DNA of 64,000 bases from Cornus controversa (lineage: Eukaryota > Streptophyta > Magnoliopsida > Cornales > Cornaceae), in the NCBI GenBank assembly GCA_026545225.1, contig CM048846.1, forward strand, positions 33,491,501-33,555,500, written 5' to 3'. Shown here piece after piece: positions 32,690 through 42,949 of the stretch. Both the position numbers and the translations under genes were made by a program. A model generated the notes under the pieces. It was not told where the DNA came from. It saw only the letters and a program-made list of their open reading frames with translations, and ran no database searches. The stretch's first letter is position 1. Each line of letters opens with the position of its first letter.

Positions 32690-33318
32690 GAGATTGAGGC
32701 TATTCGCACTCGAATTTTGAGTGGCGAAGTGGTGGAAGGATGGACAGTTCATTTGGATTAGAGCATGAAATTCAAGGGAAAGATGTTTGTTCCCCTAACT
32801 TGTAGAGAGAAAGACCTTAAGGAGTTTCACAACTCGAGGCTTACAGTACATCCAGGTGGTACCAAGATGTATCAAAACCTACACTGATAGTATTGGTGGA
32901 AGGGTATGAAGAAGGATGTAGCTCAGTTTGTAGCAAGGTGCCTCACTTGTCAACAACTGAAGGCCGAGCATCATAGGCCAATGGGGTTATTACAACCATT
33001 GCCTGTGGCAGTGTGGAAGTGGGAGCATGTCACTATGGACTTTGTGACAGGGCTTCTAAGGTCGAGGAAGAGTCACAACGCAGTTTGGGTTGTAGTCGAC
33101 AGATTGACAAAGGTGGCACACTTAATCCTATCAGAGTGACCGATGATGTGGATATTCTCAGTAAATTATACATTTAGCAGATCCTTAGGCTTCATTGCAT
33201 GCCAGTTTCTATTATGTTAGATAGAAATCCATGATTTACATCTCAGTTTTGGCAGAGTTTCCAAGCAACACTTGATACAGACTTTCACATTAGTACATAT
33301 TTTTATCCTTAGATGGAT
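32690..33318 (+). pseudogene. Chromovirus integrase of element E, first part
   Basis: Holds the zinc-binding region (EFHNSRLTVHPGG ... [11 protein letters not shown]), the first catalytic Asp in MDFVTGLL and the second in the block IMLDRNP. It ends inside FYP-stop-MD, interrupted by D2 exactly before the DGQSE block that carries the catalytic Glu. Stops lie at 32762, 32888 and elsewhere. The interruption splits the catalytic core across 23 kb. Confidence 0.82.
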
Positions 33319-34565
33319 TGTGATGCCCCAATTTTTGACTCCCGAGAACTGAGGTTGAACAGTGAAAGTTCTACCCGATTTTAACTCATGAACCCCTCAA
33401 TTCCAGGACTCAACTTTCTGTACCATTGGAATTTTGGAGTGAAACTTAATCCATTGGAAAGAGGATCCAAAAATACTCAATTTTTTTTAAAAAAACCACA
33501 TTAAATTCCAATTTAAAATGAAGGATTTATGGTCGATTATAGTTTGGATCAATTCTGGAGCTTGCCCGTAATTATAAGGGCGATTTCTTCCATTAAATCC
33601 TGAAACACCACCTCAACCACTAAATCAACATAGAATCATAATTTCCCACATACATTTAGCTACGTATAACTCAACCTCAATAACTTATTGTGGGTCCGTT
33701 ACACGACGTCCTTAAATTATCCAAATTTTATCTCAATTGTTCTACCCAGCCACATATTACGATGCATCGTAATGTTGATTACGATGCATCGTATTTCACT
33801 AAAGAGGCGTAATAACTTGTGAAATTCATTGAAATCTCACTCAAAACACTCAACTATTTACGATGCATCGTAATTGGGATTACGATGCATCGTAATCACT
33901 TAACCTGTTACCTAACATATCCACCAAGTGATTACAATTGTCACTCTTATCCCACTTCTCATTCTAACATACAATCATAGAATCATAATAATCATTCTTA
34001 CACATCTTAAGCATCCCCAAAGTGATAATTCAACAAAATTGGATTCCACCTCCTACACTTAGAACACAGAGATGATAATCTATGCATTCTAAACATATAC
34101 TTCAAAAAAAAAATCATTAATATCATTAGATGCACAACTGAGCCCACAAGTATCACAACTCATCCATGACCATAATTGAAAAGTAATGTCATCATACAGG
34201 AGTTCTAGTTCATGTAATCAATGAAAATAATGCATTCATCCAAACCTTCCCCATCGCTACACATAATTTCCACGAATCCTCCTCATTATTGTAAATTACA
34301 CAAATGAGTCCAAATGTACGTTACGTTAGCATCACAAACTTAAGTCCATAGTCACTACATGAATTACATGCATATAGTCCAAAAGCATTACAATTCATCT
34401 ATGACTATAATGAAATTGTAAGTCAACGTGCCACAAGCTGACACCAATAGCCAAATCTACAATATCCAAAATGAAAGAAAACTACTACAAGAACTCCAAT
34501 TGATCATTCAAGTCCTATCCATCATAGGTGCCTTATCTGAAAAAATTTTGAGAAAAAAGGGGTGA
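33319..34565 (-). mobile_element. D2 3' LTR, outer segment
   Basis: Aligns with 52433-52820 plus 54302-55150 of the 5' LTR. It begins TGTGATGCCCCAATTTTTGA and stops at GGTGA (34561-34565), the left duplication of D1. Confidence 0.85.
33757..33895. repeat. TTACGATGCATCGTAA palindrome cluster
   Basis: Four copies of a 16-base perfect palindrome (one truncated by a base) at 33757-33772, 33779-33793, 33858-33873 and 33880-33895. The homologous places in the 5' LTR (54350-54480) show three decayed copies and one shortened copy. Confidence 0.85.
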
Positions 34566-35837
34566 TGTAGAAACCGTGACCAATTTTGGCCGGTTTATCG
34601 ATTTTTCATCATTTTCGCTATAAATGCGATTTGAATGATGCTATGGATGTTTCGAGTGTGGGAAACATGTTTAGAAGGTTAATTTGAGGTTTATGAAAGT
34701 TTTCAGAAGATTTGGAGAAGTTTGACTTTTTGGTCAAACCAGGGCCCAGGATACGACTTTAAGTGGGCCCGGGAATCCAAAAAATTCTCGAAAATATTTA
34801 TTTTTAAGAATGTCTTAGATGAAATATTTAGAGAGTTAAGGAAGTGATTTTTAGATTGTAGGAGTTTTTAAAATCGAAAACGGAGTCCGAGAAAGTGCGT
34901 TAAGTGGCCTGGGGGTATTTTTATCTTTTTGCAGCCTAGGGACTTTAAATATCAGATGTGGCAGAGATATTTCATATCTCTAATGTCCCAGCAGCCGGCT
35001 ATGGCTCCTTTCTCTCTCTTCTTTCTTCCTCTTCCTTCTCTCTAAGTTTTGGAGGCCTTCTGGTGTGATCTGTGATCCGTCGAAGAAGGGAGATACGTAA
35101 GGGACGGCTAGGGTTTCTGTTTGAACCGAACAAAGTCATCTTTTGGCAAGGTAGGACTCGGCCAGAATATTGGAGAGTTCTTGGGAGGCTTTGAAACTCG
35201 AGGTAGGGGTCCTTCTTCTCTTCTAATTATCGATTCTAGGGTTTCGGGTGAAGAAGAGAGGTGTAGGTTGTGTTTCACATGCTTTAGGATGGTGAGAGGT
35301 GTGGAAAGTTATGTTTTCTTCTTCTCTAGAGTCCTATCTTTTCACAATTGTGTATATTGTGTTGGTGGTAGCATGTGGGTTTGAAGTGTGTGAGTGTAAG
35401 AATTTGATACATAGGCATTATGTGCTCAATTTGATATATATATGGAAAAATGTGTACCAAGTGTCATATATGTGATTATATGTGAGAATGTGGTTGTTGA
35501 ATGCATGTTAGTTCTAGATACTAAAATTATACATTGAGTGTAGCATGAGTAAGATATGCTAATTTTGAAGTTGTATGCGTATGAGATGATATATTCATGT
35601 GTTATACATATATGTGCTATATGTGGTGTGTGGTGGTGAGAAACATGCTTCTTACTTCTTTTTAGTATCAATGAGCATGAGTAGTGTATGAAAATAAAAT
35701 GCCATGTGTTTATGCATTCATATTGCATATGTGGGAAGTTGCGGGAAAATGACGCAAATGAGGTACACGGGGCTTCAGAGTGGTCCAACCGTGTGGTGAA
35801 ATGTGGTGAAAGTATCCACTATGTATGGCCCTTGGAG

Positions 35838-36110
35838 TGGACCCACCATACTAAGGCTTAATACCTAGGATTGGAATATGTCCAATACTAATGACCCCTC
35901 GGAGTTGTCCCTGTCATAGGATGGTTATCGGAGAATGTCCAAGATTTGTGAGCTTCGGAGTTGTCCCCACTCTATGGCAATCCTATATGTTGCTATGGTA
36001 GAATGACCTTTCGGAGTTGTCCCGGTCATTGGGTGGTTATCGGAGGTGTCCAAGGTTACATGATCCTCGGAGTGGGCCAATCATGTAGGGTATCGGATGA
36101 GGACCGAGAG
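35838..36110 (+). repeat. Degenerate CGGAGTTGTCC repeats in D1 LTR
   Basis: About eight imperfect units built on (T)CGGAG-TTGTCC and GGTTATCGGAG-TGTCCAAG. The same array is at 44200-44500 and 19640-19890. I see no known binding site in it. Confidence 0.6.
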
Positions 36111-36769
36111 AGAGAGAGCATTTACCTTCCTTAATGCTTTTATGTTTGAACATGTTATACATGATTCGTGAAATATGCAATCCTCTTTAATTGCATTTGT
36201 TGATTGGTTTATGAGATTGTGGATGTGGCATGTAGTGTATCATATGCATTCCATGTAGGTCGGTGTCGAGTCGGCACTTAGGAGGGTTGGGGTATCTCTA
36301 CTGAGCCGTAGTGGTGCTCACCCTGCTACCCTAAATATTTTTTATAGGTAAGGCAATTATGGATGGACAAAAAAGGACTTGCTTGGTCACTTGGAACAAA
36401 TTGGAGCAATTTTGTGTATTTTGAAGTTTTGAGGGTGAAATATCTTTTTAGCTACCCATGCCTGCATGTGGATTATGTTGAGTTATAGTTACATTCACGT
36501 TATATGTAACTTGTATGTTCATTTGGACCTTGTATATATAACAAATGATATTGGTGTATGGATATGAATGCAATGATATGTGCATTTTGATAGAAATGTA
36601 TGAGGATGGTGAGATTATAATATCCAAATGTGTGATTTAGGGTTTGTGTGTGATGATATATCATGTATAGATGATCTTAATGTTGAGGGAATGGTCCTAG
36701 GTGGTTAGGATGAGATTTAGACCCAGAATGGACAAAATGTGAAGTTGCAGGAAATCCTGCAGAGTGCAA

Positions 36770-36807
36770 TTTCGATTGTGCGAAATGGCAATTTCGCACA
36801 ATCGAAA
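36770..36807. repeat. 38-base perfect hairpin in D1 5' LTR
   Basis: TTTCGATTGTGCGAAAT, loop GGCA, then its exact complement: a 17-bp stem. An identical hairpin is in the 3' LTR at 45164-45201. Confidence 0.85.
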
Positions 36808-37168
36808 TTTCCTGTTGTGCCCAAACTTCAAATGGGCATAACTCATTCGTTTTAGATCGGAATTGAGTGTGGTTTTTTTTAAAATTGAGTGTTTTTGGAT
36901 TCTTTATCCAATGGTGTTGGTTTCAGATTCAAATTCTAGTCATACTAGGAATTAAGTCTCTGGATTGAGTGATTCCCATGTGTAGTAAGTTGGTAACCCT
37001 TGAGAAATGTGCTAATGTAAGCACTTGGACTTCATGAATGATGTTATATCATTACTTTGATGTTTGAGAGGTTGTATGAATATATGTGGATGATTCTAGA
37101 CAACTAGAGTGAGAGTTGGGATCAAAAAGACCAAGTGGTGAAATAGTAAAAGTTCTCAACAGAGAGGA

Positions 37169-37403
37169 TTTCGATCGTGCGAAATGACCATTTCGCATGA
37201 TCGAAGTTTCGATTGTGCGAAATGGCTATTTCGCACAATCGAGAAATGCAGGCTTTTGAGGATGAAAAGTCCCGAGAGGGTTGATATTTTGATACTACTT
37301 CGCAAGCATCTCGATTGTGCGAAGTACTTCGATCGTGCGAAAGTTAGGTTTCGCACAATCGAAGTTTCGATTGTGCGAAATGCACTTTTCGATTGATCGA
37401 AAA
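37169..37403. repeat. Palindromic motif cluster in D1 5' LTR
   Basis: About nine 15-18-base units alternating TTTCGATTGTGCGAAA, its inverse, variants with GATCGTGC, and finally TTTTCGATTGATCGAAAA (37386-37403). The adjacent inverse pair at 37207-37244 can form a 15-bp stem. The cluster is followed by GTTGCAGGTCTGG. Confidence 0.8.
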
Positions 37404-37710
37404 GTTGCAGGTCTGGATTGTGAGGAACCTGTAGATGTGGCTTGAACTGAGGCCCGTTGAGCTTGGTTGATGTTGAGTTGTGCACATTTATATGCAAGAA
37501 TTGAGTTAAGCTTCCGCGGTAAATGAGGGTTTTGTTTAACCTCCGGTTCTCTAGGAGTTAGAAATCGGGGCGTTATAGCACGATATCAAACCTTGATACT
37601 AATGCATGAGTGTAATTGAGATTGTTCACGGGGTTGAGTGAACGGGTTCACACTCGGGATTCAGGGTTGGTCCGGGGGAGTCCTGGCGGTCCGGGTTCCG
37701 GGGCGTGACA

Positions 37711-38030
37711 GGATAGTATCAGAGCATCAGGTTAGAAAACCTAAAGACGACGGGTAGTAGTTATACCATGTGTGAATTAGTGGAGTACCTGATACCAAAA
37801 TGGTATCAGAGCTCTAGGTTGGAATACCTAGGGACGACGGGGAATGGACATTTCTTGTGTATGGTTGAGAAGGTTGGATTATGTACCTAATACCAAAATG
37901 GTATAAGGGCACTACGTTGGAATACCTAGGGGCGACGGTTAATGGTTGTGGATTTGAGAAATTATGGATTGCTATTAAAGCATTAGGTTTGAAGACCTAG
38001 GGTGTCAAAGTCATTGGTTCGAATACCTAA
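37711..38030 (+). repeat. Repeated primer-site-like leader of D1
   Basis: Directly after the 5' LTR, the unit GTATCAGAGC + AGGTTNGAAxACCT + GACGACGG occurs about five times with decay: near 37716, 37801 (TGGTATCAGAGC intact), 37899, 37964 and 38010. Element E has a single copy of this unit. The short hairpin AGGTTGGAATACCT is kept in most copies. Confidence 0.7.
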
Positions 38031-38126
38031 GGACGGAGGGTCAAATCACGTGTTGATTTGGAGATAGGCAATGGTTGATAATTGTCTAGACGATAGGTTT
38101 GATTACGTATGCATGGTAGTGGAATG

Positions 38127-39544
38127 TGATAAGTGTTCAATTCTATGGATTTAAACCCTTTTTATTGTATATGTTAGTTTCGTTTTCGCGTTTACCGAGA
38201 TATGTTTACGATATTTTTGTGTTTTTGATGTTTTGCAGGTATTGGAGCAAATGGAGCAAAGTTGGAAGCTTTCTGTAGTCAAGAGAAGAAATCAGAAAAT
38301 GCAGTCAAGGCATCTCGATCAATCGAGATGTTGATCTCGATTAATCAAAATCTCGATTGATCGAGATCTCATTTCGATTGATCGAAATCTCGATCAATCG
38401 AGATTCAATCTCGATCAATCGAAATGCTGCAGAGCCCACTTGGCCACTTGCTCACCTGCTCTCCCACTTGCAACAAAATCCCCCTTTTTGCACGACTTAG
38501 GGGGATTGTCTGACTTGAACAAGACTTTTGGGGGCCTTCTTGATACAAGAGATATATATATTGATATATATATATATATGGTGGGCCCCAAAGGAGAAAA
38601 GAAGCCTAAAAGCACCAAAAGCCACACATATCTCATATATCTCTCAACACACATCAGATTAGAGGGGAGAGACCTTCGGGAGAGGAGGAGGAAGAGCTGA
38701 ACCAGACCAAGAAGCTTCATTCTCTTCATCAATGGAAGGGTGCAAGGCAACCATGAGCAACTAACTCTTCTACTAGGGTGTTGGTTTCAACCCCTAGCCA
38801 TGTAAACTTGTTCATCTTTGTAGCTCTTGGGATTTGTAATTAAATGTTGATTATTTAGCCTAGTGATTATGTACACAAATACATCTTTTATATATATTCA
38901 TTTGATTTGGAATTTATTCTTGTCTTAGAGTAGATTTTGTCACTTGAATGCACAACATTTGCATATTCCACAAGAAGTGCAAATGATGGCTAGATAATGG
39001 TGTTTAAATGAATGTGTGATGTTAATTTGTATAGACCATGCCAAGACAAGGTAGTTTGGATGCATGTAGTGTTCACTTAGAGAGTAGAGTAATTAGGTAG
39101 TTAGTTAGGTTGAAGAGCTATGCTTGTTGAAGATGGATTATGATAGGTTAGCACACACATTGATCTTTTGATATGTCATTGAGGTCACAAGCCTAATGAC
39201 ATTGTTAGGCATTTAATTAATAAATCCCATGCTTGCTACACTTATGATCATGTGAATGGTTAGTGGTGGAAACCAACCCTAGTCCTCTCTCCCAACTTTA
39301 AATTCTTACTTTTCTTGTCATTTCATTCATGCAATAGTGTCTAAACATAAATCCAAAAATCTATTCTCCGAATTAAAGTAGAAGTAATATTCCTTCAAGA
39401 CAATTGCGACTAGTCCTCGTGGGATCGATACCCTCTATATAGAACCTTATCTACAAAGATTCGTGCTCTTGCGAGTGGTTAAATTATATTTTGATAAAAA
39501 GGGAAAAATTAAGCTTACAATATAATTTAGTTTCAACCACATCA
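38127..39544 (+). mobile_element. Solo LTR J, Athila/Tat-like
   Basis: 1418 bp from TGATAAGTGTTCAA to CAACCACATCA, flanked by GAATG at 38122-38126 and 39545-39549. The 3' part has the GTGGGATCGATACCCT and GTGCTCTTGCGAG blocks seen in Athila/Tat-type LTRs, but overall it is not the same family as the other Athila LTRs here. It carries a dense palindromic cluster at 38315-38425. No primer site or polypurine tract adjoins it. Confidence 0.88.
38315..38425. repeat. CGATNNATCG palindrome cluster in solo LTR J
   Basis: Six consecutive units of about 16 bases such as TCTCGATCAATCGAGA, TCTCGATTGATCGAGA and TTTCGATTGATCGAAA within 111 bases, ending in GCTGCAG. Almost every base belongs to a unit, and several can pair as hairpins or with each other. 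Confidence 0.85.
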
Positions 39545-39549
39545 GAATG

Positions 39550-40901
39550 ACTTGCTCGATTTGAGCAATCCTAATGAAAGATCAAAGTGTGGATGTGAGA
39601 AACTGATTTCAATTTGGTAATACTCCCAAAGTTGGTTGAGTTTGGATTTTGACTTGATGGTTTACTCTTGTTGAGTGAGTAACAAATTGATGCTGCAGAG
39701 AATGTTGCGAGTGTTTGAGTCCTTACAGATACTTAGGGGCTTATGATATGTGGATAGATTGGTAGGTGTTCACCAATGAGTATAGATGATGAGAGTAGGT
39801 TGGTTCGAACCACTCTAGATTTTGTGTTTTAGTATGTGTGTATACTAGGAGAAACTGGGCCATGTTTACACGCTTGCTCAGGCAGAGGATATGCCAGGAT
39901 CGTACATGATCAGGGGTATTTTTCTAGTTTTAGCCCGAGGGCTAGGGTATTGATTTATGTATCATATGTCATATCATGCATGGTATGTGTTTATTTGATT
40001 TAATATGTTATATGTTATATGCTATGTGGGATATGTGATTTATGTGACTGAGCGTTGCATGAGAGTGTTGCATTTTGCGTCACATGGTTAGTAGTGGTAT
40101 GTAGTCACCACTTAGAAATTTTTGTTATGAGGAATGATAAACCTAGGTAGAGGTTTGGAGTGTGGTTGATTGGGATGTCGGGATAGACATGTGAAGATAG
40201 ACTTTGATAACACAAGTCTAGCGTTCATGGAAATGGGGTATGAATTACCTTGAAGATTCACAACCAAGAGTTGGTGATTTAGAATTAGCGTTGCATTGAT
40301 TGCACGACTATTGAGGATAGAGTTTAGTCAAATGACTAAGATAATTGGTGGTATTGTGATACCGAGACTATAAACAGAGTATGTTTAAGAGGTGACTATT
40401 AAGATAGTCGGATGAAGACTCAGAAATGACCAAATTCTTTGAGTTGGTGAAACATATGATGATTGTTACGTCTGAAAATAGGACATTGGGACTATGTGAA
40501 ATGAATTAAGAAGTTGCATCATAGGTTGAATATGATGGTTAAGTGAAGGATAAGTTGGTAGTCGGTTAGAACCCTGACATGTAGTGTCTGAAGCAAGGAT
40601 GATTTCTTTTCGTGAGAGGGAAGGGTGGACGCAATGGACGCAGTCCAGGATATACACCGGGTTGGGTGTATGTGATTGTAGGTGATTGTAGGTGACCCCA
40701 AACTCTCATTGGAAGGGATTGTCTGAGGTGAAGCTCTATATGGAAGGAATTCTTTCTAACTGTTAGCTAATTCCTTGGTGTGAAGGATAAAAATGAGAAA
40801 CAGTTCTCCTCTTGAATAATGAGATTGTGAAACCAGTGGGATGTAAGATCCTGGACTTGGCATTGGATTCCAACGGGTTGCAGTCTATGAGATTGGGTAG
40901 G
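39550..40901 (+). pseudogene. D1 interior, eroded gag-protease trace
   Basis: No open frame. Around 39880-39960 the plus strand reads AEDMPGSYMIRGIFLVLARGLGY, resembling the stretch upstream of the chromovirus protease active site (element D2 has [19 protein letters not shown]). Nothing else is recognisable, so D1 was either long eroded before its last copying or spread as a non-autonomous derivative. Confidence 0.45.
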
Positions 40902-40906
40902 ATTAT

Positions 40907-42339
40907 TGATTCGTGTGTGAGTGTGACTCAAACAGTATATCAATTAAAATTTCCACACTTCGCAATAGAACGAATTCCTTGCAGAATAGGGCTATCGAAA
41001 GGAATGGGTATCGAACCTCAAGGACTGTGGTCTGATTGAGTTGAATTGTTAGGATTAATTCTAATTAAATTTAAAAGAATTAAATTCTGATTTTTAATTC
41101 TAAATTAACTAATGAAGCAATTGAACAAAAGCAAGAAAGACTAAGGAGTGTAGAGAATATAAGATAAGTCTAGGGTAATTGATTTCACCACTAACTTCAC
41201 AATCAATGGTCAATTGAACTAACTATGGGGCATCATATCATGCATAAGTGGTGTTGGTGGCTACAAGCTCACCTCCATCCGTCAAGAAGATAACATATAA
41301 TTAAGGCTAAGTCATGGACTATCTTCGATTGGCATGGGCCATCTGCCTAACTACTCTAATCTAAGGTGCAGTATGGTTCATCTTCTCTAGGCATAATCCA
41401 TCAAAGCTTTAATGATATATTCAATGAAAACCATTGTGTAATAATCACTCTCATGATCACAGAAAATAAGAGGGACGAGTTCAATAACAATAATCAAATA
41501 TCTAAGACAAGATAAGAAATCATTGAAACTGAATTTATAAGACTTTTATTGCTCAATTCTATAATAAGAATCCTCTAAATTACACAATCTATGAATGAAT
41601 ACAAAAATCCCCAATAATTAGAACAATCAAACCAGTGATGTTTAGTTAGGGCTACATCAAAACCCTGGTGGCTGAACTAGCCGCTCATGATACGCCTTGT
41701 TCTCCAATGATTCTCTATTCCAAAAGCTCTTCAAAGCTGCTGCCAAGCCCTCTCAATACAGCCCTAATTTGTCACTTTAAATAGCCAAGAGAATACATCA
41801 AAGTCCTAATCCAATTAGGAATTAATTAGGTTTTCCCGCAGCACTAATCAGGTGGGTTTTTCCTGCTAACTTCGGCCCAACTTTTGACCCACTAGAAGTC
41901 CGATTTACGGAATTTTCGTGAAATACAAAAGTGTTCAGAATCGAATTTCATTCAACCCAGCGCGAGAATTATGTCGATTTGAAGCTCGGAAATAACACTT
42001 CTGGTCTGTTTTCCAAAACGGGATTAAGACTTTATTAAACGCAGATTTGGGCTTCAGGCCCGAAACCTTCTTAAGCAGCTGTAATTCTCTTGGACCTCTT
42101 CCTTGGGCTGATTTGAGTTAAAATATGGAGTTCAATGGATCCCTTTGATGTAGGCTTCATCTAACCATCTTGCATGTCATCTTTGAAAGCCCAAAATCCT
42201 GGTTTTAACTGAAATAATCATTAAGGCCCTGAAAATACAGAAAACACTAAAACGAAGTAAAATCACAAAATAATCTATCACTAAGAGAATAAAATATATA
42301 AATTAAGAGGCTAGAATGCGCAACATTCGATGCCGATCA
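40907..42339 (-). mobile_element. Athila solo LTR in D1
   Basis: 1433 bp, antisense, TGATTCGTG to GCCGATCA, flanked by ATTAT at 40902-40906 and 42340-42344. No internal sequence. It shares about 1.4 kb of colinear sequence with 26425-27908, with a few short deletions. Confidence 0.92.
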
Positions 42340-42344
42340 ATTAT

Positions 42345-42949
42345 GTGGCTTGCTACGGCGAGTACATTGTTATGTGGTTTTAATCGGTGAGTACACTGTC
42401 ATGTGCCTTGCTGGTGAGTGCGCTTGTGATGTGCACTGGATTGATATGGTTTGTGTTGTGATGATGCCTAGGATATGGACTAAGCTCGGGTATGGTATGC
42501 CAGAGATTGAAATTCATGTTTGATAATGAAAGAATGACTTTGAGCATCAATGATCCCAAATGATGGGGATGTATCACTGTGAGTGATTGGTATGATTAGT
42601 CAAGGATGTTACCTTAAACTAGAGATAGAGATTGGTTGGATATGTCTTGAGATAGAGACTGAAGACTCAAGGAAGCAAGTGCTTCGAGAATTATGAAAGT
42701 GAACCGTACCTGGGCTTAGAATTCACTCAGCCATGTCACGGAAGTGGTTATATTGCCTTAGGGCAGTTGAGACACACCAATTGTGTCAGACTTATGTGTT
42801 ATGAGTTAGGTGTTGCACGTGTAGCGCCTAGGGTATATGGAAAGAAAAAGTGACAATTATTGGCGATAATAACGTCCGGTATGGACTGGTTTTGGAAAGA
42901 CCATGAGTATTCTAATTTCGAGGACGAAATTCCTTGAAGGAGGGGAGGT
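42345..42949 (+). other. D1 interior 3' end and polypurine tract
   Basis: No recognisable gene. It ends with CGAGGACGAAATTCCTTG and the purine tract GAAGGAGGGGAGG just before the 3' LTR, the typical end of chromovirus pol plus polypurine tract. Confidence 0.75.

Larger units (their letters stand above)
34566..37710 (+). mobile_element. D1 5' LTR
   Basis: From TGTAGAAACCGTGACC to GGGGCGTGACA. Holds a TATA-like TTTAAATA (34944-34951), CGGAGTTGTCC-type repeats (35838-36110), the CTCACCC...TTTATAG module (36313-36352), and two palindromic clusters (36770-36807 and 37169-37403). Confidence 0.9.

Noticed and set aside
37300-37403. Palindromic units interpreted as integron or phage attachment sites
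   Set aside because: No integrase of that kind and a plant LTR context; repeats occur in both LTRs of one element.
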